From the IMG/VR virus record IMGVR_UViG_3300009129_001283, positions 1-64,000 of that record: DNA of 64,000 bases. One strand, written 5' to 3'. Shown piece after piece: positions 38,462 through 45,268 of this stretch; positions within the stretch are counted from its first letter, which is position 1; each line of letters begins with the position of its first letter. Source of the DNA: a virus. A program made the position numbers and the translations under genes. The notes beneath the pieces are model-generated. The model was not told where the DNA came from. It saw nothing but the letters and a program-made list of their open reading frames with translations, and searched no databases.

Positions 38462-38463
38462 TA

Positions 38464-38655
38464 TTAGCTCCATTCTTTCAAGTCAATTTCACAAACATTG
38501 TTCCCAATTGTACCATCGTTCCATAGCACCTTGAAGAAATTCCTATCACCAAAGAATTTCCTGTTAAGTGAATTGTGTTCTAGCTTTTCCAAGACGATAC
38601 CAATTTTTCTAATGTTTGTACCAGTGTGTTTTACTAAAGTTCCCGCTGCTTTCAT
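38464..38655 (-). CDS. Small SH3-like-barrel protein
   Basis: 63 residues: AAGTLVKHTGTNIRKIGIVL, FFKVLWNDGTIGNNVCEIDL: GTLV, GIVL and VLW strands and a final IDLKEW. Family member. Confidence 0.65.
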   Translation of the reverse strand: MKAAGTLVKHTGTNIRKIGIVLEKLEHNSLNRKFFGDRNFFKVLWNDGTIGNNVCEIDLKEWS

Positions 38656-38985
38656 TTATTGTTGCTCCTGTTCTACAGCCATTCGTGCTGCTTGCTTTGC
38701 GATACAGACCAAGCCCGCTTGTGTTGGGAAGTCTTCTACCATTTTCCATTCAATTTCATTGGGCATGTGTCGGCTGTAAAAGGCCAACGAGTCCCAGCGG
38801 TCAAGTGAGATATGATTGAAATGACCATCATTTTTCGAACTCGTAAGCGTCTTAATACCAAAGGCATCCTTAACTTGCTGTACCAGTGCGGGACGCACCA
38901 GTTGAGAATAGTATTGCTGGTGCGTACATGCACCGTTTAAATAGTCTTTGCGGGTATAAACAAAAGGTACTGTTGGGCTTGCCAT
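38656..38985 (-). CDS. Conserved phage protein, CTHxQYY type
   Basis: 109 residues: YTRKDYLNGACTHQQYYSQ is a pattern I recall from many phages infecting different hosts, followed by KDAFGIKTL and a helical tail. Function unknown. Confidence 0.65.
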   Translation of the reverse strand: MASPTVPFVYTRKDYLNGACTHQQYYSQLVRPALVQQVKDAFGIKTLTSSKNDGHFNHISLDRWDSLAFYSRHMPNEIEWKMVEDFPTQAGLVCIAKQAARMAVEQEQQ

Positions 38986-38995
38986 GATAAAACTC

Positions 38996-39187
38996 CTATT
39001 GGCCTTTAAATTGTGCGTAAGATGCAGACTTTTCTGCTAATTTATAACCATTTTCATGCCCGTAACGGACAGCAGACAAATTAGTCTTGAAGATCTGCTC
39101 TTCGATGTTCCCACGCTCATCACGGAATACACCCAAAATAACACACTGGTCGAAAATTGTTGTAACGTATGTTTTATATTCTTTCAC
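38996..39187 (-). CDS. Early-type protein, first gene of operon
   Basis: 63 residues; paralogue of the 36575 gene (shared ...YGxxNGYK/H and final aromatic F-x-G). It is the first gene after promoter cassette 2. AAAAAGGAGTAAGCAA upstream: the start codon is GTG or the preceding TTG-like codon is not used. Function unknown. Confidence 0.6.
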   Translation of the reverse strand: MKEYKTYVTTIFDQCVILGVFRDERGNIEEQIFKTNLSAVRYGHENGYKLAEKSASYAQFKGQ

Positions 39188-39232
39188 TTGCTTACTCCTT
39201 TTTAGTTTCGTTCTTGTCTTTAAGATGTACCC

Positions 39233-39260
39233 ATTATACCAAACTGAACGGGGAACACAA
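39233..39260 (-). promoter_or_regulatory. Early promoter, cassette copy 2
   Basis: Minus strand TTGTGT (39255-39260), 16 bp, TATAAT (39233-39238), in the same TTTTTCCTTG...GTTCAG block as copy 1. Drives the long early operon 39187 to 28313 (with internal promoters at 33621). Confidence 0.75.
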
Positions 39261-39400
39261 GGAAAAAGATCTGTTTACTTTCGGGTACTTAGGGATAAAA
39301 CGACATTCAGGTACTTATGCGTTTTTGCCCGACTTATGGCCATTTTCAGGCACTTACGTGGATCTGTTTTTTGGGGTAGATCCATCGGCATGTCGCACAT
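39261..39400 (-). repeat. Duplicated regulatory cassette, copy 2
   Basis: Noncoding. Sense CTAAGTACCCGAAAGTAAACAG upstream of the promoter (core CTAAGTACC), CATAAGTACC and ACGTAAGTGCC repeats, then stem GGATCT/AGATCC (39360-39365 with 39378-39383) and ATCGGCATGTCGCA. Same order as copy 1; stem length and loop differ but pairing is kept. Confidence 0.8.
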
Positions 39401-39401
39401 A

Positions 39402-39431
39402 CAAAAAAACCCCCTAAAAACAGGGGGTTAC
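39402..39431 (-). terminator. Rho-independent terminator at cassette 2
   Basis: Sense AACCCCCTGTTTTTAGGGGGTT hairpin (7 bp) followed by a run of T. Ends the transcript of 39446 and upstream genes before cassette 2. Confidence 0.85.
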
Positions 39432-39445
39432 GTAAGTGCTTGTAT

Positions 39446-39829
39446 TTAAAGGACATTTAGAGATCTCTTCTTTTTCTTGAATTCTCTAATTTTGATGGAG
39501 TCGCTTTCACGGGCATGGGGCAGGATGGAATCCACCATTGGCTCATAAAGGCTTGTAATCATCGCCCGAATGTACTCAAGGCTTACAGGCTTAGTGACAT
39601 ACTCTCCGCCGCAAGGGAACAGCACCGCTTGTGCCTCTCGGATATGGCGTGAGATATTGCGGGTACGAGCAGGGTGACGCTTCTTGAGATACACCGCCTC
39701 TTTTCTGAGATAGTCTGCTATAATTACAGGCACCCCAAATGAAAACAGGATAGCCTTGGATGGCTTGCGGATGCCAGCCACATCATAAACAATGAGGGTC
39801 TGGTTTCTCTCTCTATTTATTACTTTCAT
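39446..39829 (-). CDS. Early-type hypothetical protein
   Basis: 127 residues from ATG 39829 (AAAAGGAGAGAAG). Strand TLIVYDVAGIRKPSKAILF, basic middle (KKRHPARTRNISRHIREAQ), basic tail (KIREFKKKKRSLNVL). Possibly nucleic-acid binding by charge. Not recognised. Confidence 0.55.
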   Translation of the reverse strand: MKVINRERNQTLIVYDVAGIRKPSKAILFSFGVPVIIADYLRKEAVYLKKRHPARTRNISRHIREAQAVLFPCGGEYVTKPVSLEYIRAMITSLYEPMVDSILPHARESDSIKIREFKKKKRSLNVL

Positions 39830-40139
39830 TCTTCTCTCCTTTTGGGGGAAGTGTTTGATCAAGCGTCGTTGGTTTCTTCCCCACAGGGCAAACCTCGTAT
39901 GTTCCCCCACTATACGCAGTCATAACAAACCTCATCCCTTTGACATTTACAAGAACTTTTCGCTCCCATATATTAACATCTTCCACTTTCGCTATCCGGC
40001 AATGAAAGGCATGAACAAATGCGTCAATGTACTTCTCTACTTGGGGTAGTGTTGGAACTTGTGCAACTATCGGAAGAGATATGGCTGCAAAAGAAAAAAC
40101 ACACCCAAGGAAGAAGCCCACTAAGGAACTGCGACTCAC
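39813..40139 (-). CDS. Exported small protein
   Basis: 108 residues from GTG (GTGTGA overlap). N-terminal signal-like segment (LVGFFLGCVFSFAAISLPIVAQ) and a soluble beta-containing rest (KVLVNVKGMRFVMTAYSGG). Probably periplasmic or membrane-anchored. Not recognised. Confidence 0.6.
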   Translation of the reverse strand: MSRSSLVGFFLGCVFSFAAISLPIVAQVPTLPQVEKYIDAFVHAFHCRIAKVEDVNIWERKVLVNVKGMRFVMTAYSGGTYEVCPVGKKPTTLDQTLPPKGEKNESNK

Positions 40140-40423
40140 ACATCCTCCCCCTCTTGAGATGATGCATACTCGTTGAACCTCTCAATAATTTGCTCAAAGG
40201 TCGCCTTATCCTTGAGAGAGAAGCTGGTTGTCACAAAGCGGATGTCAACGCTCTCAGTGTCAATAGCCGCATTGCCATCTTCATCTTCTATCAATACCTG
40301 CTTTGGCAAATAAAAGTCATTTATGCCATCCGGCTTCAGAACGATAACATAGTCCTCTGCTTCGTCAATATCATATTTGTTCTCTAGCCGAATATTGTTT
40401 TCTTCTTCTTTTTCTGTTGTCAT
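40136..40423 (-). CDS. Early-type acidic protein
   Basis: 95 residues from ATG 40423 with AAGGAGTGAGT. Acidic, strands (DYVIVLKPDGINDFYLPKQV, VDIRFVTTSF) and helix. Not recognised. Confidence 0.55.
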   Translation of the reverse strand: MTTEKEEENNIRLENKYDIDEAEDYVIVLKPDGINDFYLPKQVLIEDEDGNAAIDTESVDIRFVTTSFSLKDKATFEQIIERFNEYASSQEGEDV

Positions 40424-40435
40424 ACTCACTCCTTC

Positions 40436-40663
40436 TTAGTTTGTGTATGCGAAAGAGTCTGAGCTCTTTCTTCTTCTTAGTTTATGAACCTTGTCTATTC
40501 TCTCGATAGCTGCTCTGACCTCTGTCAAAGAAGCTATCGGCATTTTTTGGTGGAGAAGCATATCATTTACTTCTTCTTTTATTTCCCTTGCTGTCTTGAA
40601 GTGGATATAGGAAATAACACTGTCAACACAGAGATCTATTTCTTTTTTGAGGATTTTTTTCAT
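40436..40663 (-). CDS. Small helical protein
   Basis: 75 residues, helices with a basic patch near the end (KVHKLRRRKSSDS). The second half (LTEVRAAIERIDKVHKLRRR) could be a helix-turn-helix, not certain. Confidence 0.5.
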   Translation of the reverse strand: MKKILKKEIDLCVDSVISYIHFKTAREIKEEVNDMLLHQKMPIASLTEVRAAIERIDKVHKLRRRKSSDSFAYTN

Positions 40664-40674
40664 GATAAGCCTTT

Positions 40675-40869
40675 CTATTCTTGCAGTATCTTCATCAGGA
40701 AAGTAACGTCAATATGGTTGCTATTTAATATTTTACCATACAACGAGGAAACTTTAACATATCTTCTTTTTTCTGAGCCGTAATTTATGGTCTTTATCTT
40801 TTCATCCAAAATTATCACAACGGAGCCATCCACTAGCGACCAAAGCTCTCCTCTCTTAAAAGATGTCAC
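40675..40869 (-). CDS. Small SH3-like-barrel protein
   Basis: 64 residues from GTG. SFKRGELWSLVDGSVVIILD, then KRRYVKVSSLYG and HIDVTFLMKI: GELW, VVIIL and VKV strands. Directly downstream of another member. Confidence 0.6.
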   Translation of the reverse strand: MTSFKRGELWSLVDGSVVIILDEKIKTINYGSEKRRYVKVSSLYGKILNSNHIDVTFLMKILQE

Positions 40870-40871
40870 CT

Positions 40872-41084
40872 TTAAAAATGCTCCTCTAATTCCCCGACAC
40901 TAAAACAAAATGCCCTCACGTCCTTATAGGCGGAGTTGGTACCGGAGTTGGGGTCGAGCAGGACAGTCACATACTCCCCTTCGCATCGAGGTTCTATTTT
41001 TATTACGCGACCTCTCTGCCCAATGAACTCGCCGCTACTTCCAATAATATCTGACTTTATCCTCACAATAGAACCAATTTTCAA
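40872..41084 (-). CDS. Small SH3-like (KOW-like) protein
   Basis: 70 residues: KIGSIVRIKSDIIGSSGEFI then GQRGRVIKIEPRCEGEYVTV. The GxxGRVIKI stretch is the closest of all members to a true KOW motif, suggesting RNA-polymerase or ribosome contacts (inference). Confidence 0.7.
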   Translation of the reverse strand: MKIGSIVRIKSDIIGSSGEFIGQRGRVIKIEPRCEGEYVTVLLDPNSGTNSAYKDVRAFCFSVGELEEHF

Positions 41085-41374
41085 AACTCATCCAATCCTT
41101 TCATCATCTCATGGTACTTAACTATCCACTTTAGCGTCCTCATAAAGCCAGATCTCTTCTTTTTCAGGCTCTTATTTTCCTCGCCATCAGTACAGGCGTA
41201 TAGCATAACAGTCGCCTGAATTGTTGCAAAGAGGCTATAGACATAGCAGTTTACCAGCAACTCGTGCTTGTCTGGCTCATTCAGCCATTCTTCTCCTCGC
41301 TCACCATCGTCTGGTGCCAAAAGCTTCCAGAGGTTTACCCCATCCTCATCAAGCGGCTTTAGGTGTTTCGCCAT
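41081..41374 (-). CDS. Early-type helical protein
   Basis: 97 residues from ATG 41374 with GGAGGGCAAGAAG. Helical, with a hydrophobic NCYVYSLFATIQATVMLYAC segment that might touch a membrane, and a basic tail. Not recognised. Confidence 0.55.
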   Translation of the reverse strand: MAKHLKPLDEDGVNLWKLLAPDDGERGEEWLNEPDKHELLVNCYVYSLFATIQATVMLYACTDGEENKSLKKKRSGFMRTLKWIVKYHEMMKGLDEF

Positions 41375-41552
41375 CTTCTTGCCCTCCAGAAATTTCTGCA
41401 AAACACTCTCGATGCTCAACACATTTCAAGATATTTCCCTCTGTTACCCAGACTACCTTGTATGTGTTATTCTTCACTCCATCCCCAACAACAATGCCCA
41501 CACTGTAGGTAATGTTCCAGGGTTTTGTTCCAAGCACAAGAGCTCCGTCCAT
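41349..41552 (-). CDS. Small SH3-like protein
   Basis: 67 residues: MDGALVLGTKPWNITYSVGI and YKVVWVTEGNILKC: strands in family order but with a weaker first motif. Overlaps the next gene by 26 bp. Confidence 0.55.
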   Translation of the reverse strand: MDGALVLGTKPWNITYSVGIVVGDGVKNNTYKVVWVTEGNILKCVEHRECFAEISGGQEDGETPKAA

Positions 41553-41555
41553 ATA

Positions 41556-42722
41556 CTAAATACCTAGAACTTTCTCATTCCCGCACTTAAAACTTGTATA
41601 TGACATAACTCTTTTTGGTGCTATCCAAAGTCTCTTACACACGCTTCGAGCAGGAGTAGGGGCTCCAAGGTCTGTGACGATGATGTGGGCGTCATAATTG
41701 TGTTCGTTGACATATCTTGTCGGTGCATCAAAATCTGTCCCGCCAGTAAGAACTCGCTCTCTCTTGACGGTTTGGCCTTTCTTTACACGAACAATCTTCT
41801 CTTCGTAAACTCTGGTGTCGAACGGTATCAGGTCAAAGTCAACAATGCTGCTCAGTACACCAATCTCTGAAAAGAATTCTGCCAGCATTTTATCGTCAAC
41901 GGAACCAGACTGATCTAGGCTCACCGCAATTTTCGCCACTCGCCTAACCTTCTTTGCTGGAAAGACATATGGAAACCTTTTGTTTATCTTTCTCACCGTA
42001 CTATTCTTGTCCATCCTCTGTGATGTTTTGCAAAAATACCTAAGAACCTTTTGCCAGCTTACCTTTGAGCCGATATACTTATCTATAAGTTTATTACGCA
42101 ACTCGCCAGAAACATTTCCCCATCGGTTAGTTTTTGAACATTCCGAAACCGCTTTCGACACTGCATCGTCAAGCTTGCTGGTGGCGATCTCAGAGGATAC
42201 CGAGGCTTTGCCCTCCCCTTCTCCGCCACTACCCTCAGCGCCCCACTCGTCATGACTGTCGAACTCAGAAGTACCCTCCAATTCCTCTTCTGACATTTGA
42301 GAAAGTATCGCCTGATAATACCACTCTGAGGTTTTGCCCGATGGTAGCTTTTCAAATATGCCTTCGCCTGGAAAAACAGCAATATCTGGAAGCTCTCCCA
42401 CTAAGTGACTGTTGATAGCCAAGTCTGCAGCAATATTCCATATCTTGTGGTTCTCCCTTTGTTGTCCGGACACATGATTAAATATCAGGTGATAGAACTC
42501 ATGCTTGAGGACTCCCAAAATTTCTTTAGTTGGCAAGGTGTTGATAAACTCCTCGTTATATAACAGTTGAAACCTTCCGGTGTCCTCATTGAAGCGAACC
42601 CCGCAGGTCGGAATACTATCGTCCCTTATCTTGTCGATCTGCAATGAGATGTATGAAAAGAACGGCTCGTCCCTGAGAAGGGCAGATAGGTGCCTTCTCA
42701 TATCAAATTTCTTTTTAGTCAT
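41556..42722 (-). CDS. VWA-domain protein with metallopeptidase-like N-terminus (DUF2201 type)
   Basis: 388 residues from ATG 42722 (overlaps the ATPase stop). N-terminal part has LKHEFYHLIFNH with H74-E75-x2-H78. After an acidic linker (150-180) comes a VWA domain with MIDAS D270-x-S272-x-S274 (SLDQSGS) and later TGGTDFDAP and TDLGAP. This is the architecture that pairs with MoxR AAA+ ATPases in bacteria, where the VWA partner selects the substrate. Forms a two-gene module with the gene upstream. Confidence 0.85.
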   Translation of the reverse strand: MTKKKFDMRRHLSALLRDEPFFSYISLQIDKIRDDSIPTCGVRFNEDTGRFQLLYNEEFINTLPTKEILGVLKHEFYHLIFNHVSGQQRENHKIWNIAADLAINSHLVGELPDIAVFPGEGIFEKLPSGKTSEWYYQAILSQMSEEELEGTSEFDSHDEWGAEGSGGEGEGKASVSSEIATSKLDDAVSKAVSECSKTNRWGNVSGELRNKLIDKYIGSKVSWQKVLRYFCKTSQRMDKNSTVRKINKRFPYVFPAKKVRRVAKIAVSLDQSGSVDDKMLAEFFSEIGVLSSIVDFDLIPFDTRVYEEKIVRVKKGQTVKRERVLTGGTDFDAPTRYVNEHNYDAHIIVTDLGAPTPARSVCKRLWIAPKRVMSYTSFKCGNEKVLGI

Positions 42723-43836
42723 CTTTTTGGTCCTCAACGAAACTCAAAATGTCAACAATATACTCACGGATAACAGTGCCATCCGATGCCTTAGACTTGT
42801 GAAAGGCTACGATGTTCTTGAGTTCTCCGGAACCAATAATAGACCATAACTTTGCTGCAGCCTCAGACGGAACTTTAACAAAGTAGTCACAGACGTTCTT
42901 TAATATATCCTCACTCAACTCATCAGGCGAGGCGAACAAGCCATGACCGTCCTCATCCAGCTTCTCAATAAGATCGCAGTGCTCTGACAATGTAAAGTCC
43001 TCAACCAGCTCAAGCTTGCCGTCGTGGAACACATCCTCAACGGATACTTTTCTCTCGCAGTTTTTGAGATAGTCTGCGAACGATACAGCGGCTTGCATAC
43101 CGACGAAAGAGCAGGAGATATTGTAAATGGACTCCAACGACTTCTCGTCTTTGCTATACATATATTGGTTGATGAGATCGCCAACAGTGATGCTCAGTCT
43201 GTCCCACGATCTTCGGCTTGGGTAAACTGTACCTGGGGAGTGCTCTTCTTCAAATTCCAAAAACTTAGTTTCCCTATTCAAAAATGCAATGATCTCGCCA
43301 CTGACTTTTCCTTTTGCCCAAGCCTTCCAGTCCTCATAGGAGGGATCTACGTCGAACACAGACCAGCGATCCAATTCTGCAGGGTCCATTTCGCCTACCT
43401 GATATGATGAGCTTTCCTGTGCGCCACCATTAATAGCCGCGAAGATAACCGTATCGGGATGAAGTGTCCATCCCGCCAACTTCCTACTATCCGTCAATTC
43501 AAAAATACCCTGACGGACTTCGAGAACTGCGCGATCAATTTCATCAAAAAACAGAACAACAGGCTCAGTGCAAGCCCTCACCAGCCAAGCAAACGGTCGA
43601 AACTTTGAAGCCTGACGACCGTTTACTTCGTAGGACTCCTGACTTGGAATACCAAGTAGATCCCCCTCTGTCATCTGAGATGCTCTACGCTCCACGACCG
43701 GAAGCTCGATGCTCTCTGCAAACTGGTAAATAAGTTGACTCTTTCCGATGCCATGCTTTCCTCGAAGAAGCACTGGAATTCTGGCACTGGTTATTAACGG
43801 AAGGCACCTGTTCAGCGAAGAGAAAGAAATGCTCAT
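42715..43836 (-). CDS. MoxR-family AAA+ ATPase
   Basis: 373 residues. Walker A GKHGIGKS (26-33), Walker B VVLFFDEIDRA (93-103), sensor-1-like asparagine in IFAAING (about 136), and DPAELDRW before the small domain. MoxR enzymes remodel protein complexes, usually with a VWA partner encoded next door, as here. Third gene of a four-gene unit starting at the 45230 promoter. Confidence 0.88.
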   Translation of the reverse strand: MSISFSSLNRCLPLITSARIPVLLRGKHGIGKSQLIYQFAESIELPVVERRASQMTEGDLLGIPSQESYEVNGRQASKFRPFAWLVRACTEPVVLFFDEIDRAVLEVRQGIFELTDSRKLAGWTLHPDTVIFAAINGGAQESSSYQVGEMDPAELDRWSVFDVDPSYEDWKAWAKGKVSGEIIAFLNRETKFLEFEEEHSPGTVYPSRRSWDRLSITVGDLINQYMYSKDEKSLESIYNISCSFVGMQAAVSFADYLKNCERKVSVEDVFHDGKLELVEDFTLSEHCDLIEKLDEDGHGLFASPDELSEDILKNVCDYFVKVPSEAAAKLWSIIGSGELKNIVAFHKSKASDGTVIREYIVDILSFVEDQKDD

Positions 43837-43859
43837 TTATTATATCCTACTGTTTTGAG

Positions 43860-44858
43860 TTAATAAAAGTTTCTGCGGCTGGCGGAGATCATTTCATCAA
43901 CCCTCTTGATGAGTGATCTCACTATATCATACCATTGTTGTTCCGTAATGTCAATAGCTAAATCAATGTTTTTTTGCTTTTTCTGCAAAGAAGCGCCCGA
44001 TGGAGAAATTACTTGAACATTTTCAGATAGTTGCAAGAAATTATTTTTTCCAGAAAGTTCGCTGTGCATGGTATTTAGAAGCATTTCAAGCAGATCCATC
44101 ACACTTTTCTCACCTTTGACTACATCTGTCACGCTCTCCACATCCGCAGTCTCAAAATGCCTAATTAAAGATGTAGCTTGCTTTTGCGAATACATGCTTG
44201 CTGCATTCAAGAAGTCTCCTTTTATGAGAAATAGTTCCCTCTCCCTGAGATCTGCCTTGTGATAAGTGGCCGAGTATGCTGGGTGTGTCTTTATCTCCCT
44301 CTTCGGGGGAGGAAAAGGCAAGGACGATATTTCAATGAATTTGTCTCTCGAATATACTCTCTTCAGCATCGCCCTGAAAGATGCGTCTGTCATTTCTTTC
44401 GGCTTTTGCCTCTTCATGTCAGCACTTAATTCTTCTTTATAATTGTGTATTGCCCACAAGTTGTAATACATCTTCTCTGCCATCCTGCGAAGAATGGGGA
44501 ATGCACCACCGAAAGCTGGTCCAAATAAGCCAGAGTTTGCTAATGGCGTTGCAGTCACAGCAAAAAAGTTGGTGCTGCCACCATCGGAGTCCACAGTATA
44601 TAGGCTGCCGACAGTGCTTGCCCCGAAGGTTCTGTTTGGTTCATAAACAAACTCACCCTTCTCCCTAGAGAAGAAATAATGAGGTTTGTTGCTTATCTTC
44701 AAGATAGCCATGTGCCCTATGCCATTCTTTTCGAGTTCTCTATAGAATTCCGTAAAGAAGATTCTGGCACATTCCCTGACTAAAGGGGCGTGAACCCTCT
44801 TGTGTGGGCATTTGCGAATATCATGAGATGGCTCCTTGCAGTATGAGCATTTTCTCAT
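43860..44858 (-). CDS. Zinc-knuckle protein
   Basis: 332 residues. The N-terminus has a CCHC zinc knuckle C4-x2-C7-x4-H12-x4-C17 (CSYCKEPSHDIRKC), a motif usual for RNA/single-strand DNA binding. The rest includes a Gly/Ser/Phe-rich region (FFAVTATPLANSGLFGPAFG) and a helical C-terminal third. Lies between the coiled-coil gene and the MoxR gene, so it may be a client or adaptor of the ATPase module (inference). Confidence 0.7.
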   Translation of the reverse strand: MRKCSYCKEPSHDIRKCPHKRVHAPLVRECARIFFTEFYRELEKNGIGHMAILKISNKPHYFFSREKGEFVYEPNRTFGASTVGSLYTVDSDGGSTNFFAVTATPLANSGLFGPAFGGAFPILRRMAEKMYYNLWAIHNYKEELSADMKRQKPKEMTDASFRAMLKRVYSRDKFIEISSLPFPPPKREIKTHPAYSATYHKADLRERELFLIKGDFLNAASMYSQKQATSLIRHFETADVESVTDVVKGEKSVMDLLEMLLNTMHSELSGKNNFLQLSENVQVISPSGASLQKKQKNIDLAIDITEQQWYDIVRSLIKRVDEMISASRRNFY

Positions 44859-44866
44859 ATTCTAGC

Positions 44867-45196
44867 CTATTTCTTTTTCTTGGGGGCTTTTTTAGTTGAT
44901 GCTTTCGGCTTCGCCTTTGACTTTGCTCTCTTTGGGGGAGGCGCAACTGCCCCTGCTACTCTTTCTTGCATCAGTTCCACCTTGGCAGTGGCCTCGGATA
45001 ACTTGCTTTTTAGATATAGAACTTCGTTCTCAAGGGACACCTTATCAAACAGTGCCTTTCTGAGTTTTTCCTGTACTTCTCCATATTTCGCCTCCATCTC
45101 GCTCAAAGCTTTGACGACCCTATCCCGCAAGTCTGGGGATAGCATCTTTGAAGTGTTCTGTGCCACGGTTTTCATGGCGTCCCTTAAACTACTCAT
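44867..45196 (-). CDS. Coiled-coil protein with Lys/Ala/Pro tail
   Basis: 109 residues. Heptad region (SEMEAKYGEVQEKLRKALFD, LENEVLYLKSKLSEA) followed by a histone-H1-like basic tail (KRAKSKAKPKASTKKAPKKK). The basic tail suggests DNA binding. First gene after the promoter at 45230. Confidence 0.65.
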   Translation of the reverse strand: MSSLRDAMKTVAQNTSKMLSPDLRDRVVKALSEMEAKYGEVQEKLRKALFDKVSLENEVLYLKSKLSEATAKVELMQERVAGAVAPPPKRAKSKAKPKASTKKAPKKKK

Positions 45197-45229
45197 CTTT
45201 TCTCTCCTTCGTGAGAACTTGTTTTACAT

Positions 45230-45258
45230 ATTATAACAAATTTGCTTTATAATGTAAA
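45230..45258 (-). promoter_or_regulatory. Sigma70-like promoter for MoxR operon
   Basis: Minus strand TTTACA (45253-45258), 17 bp, TATAAT (45230-45235), reading into the coiled-coil gene. GAAGGAGAG precedes its ATG. Confidence 0.7.
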
Positions 45259-45268
45259 GTTATTTTTA

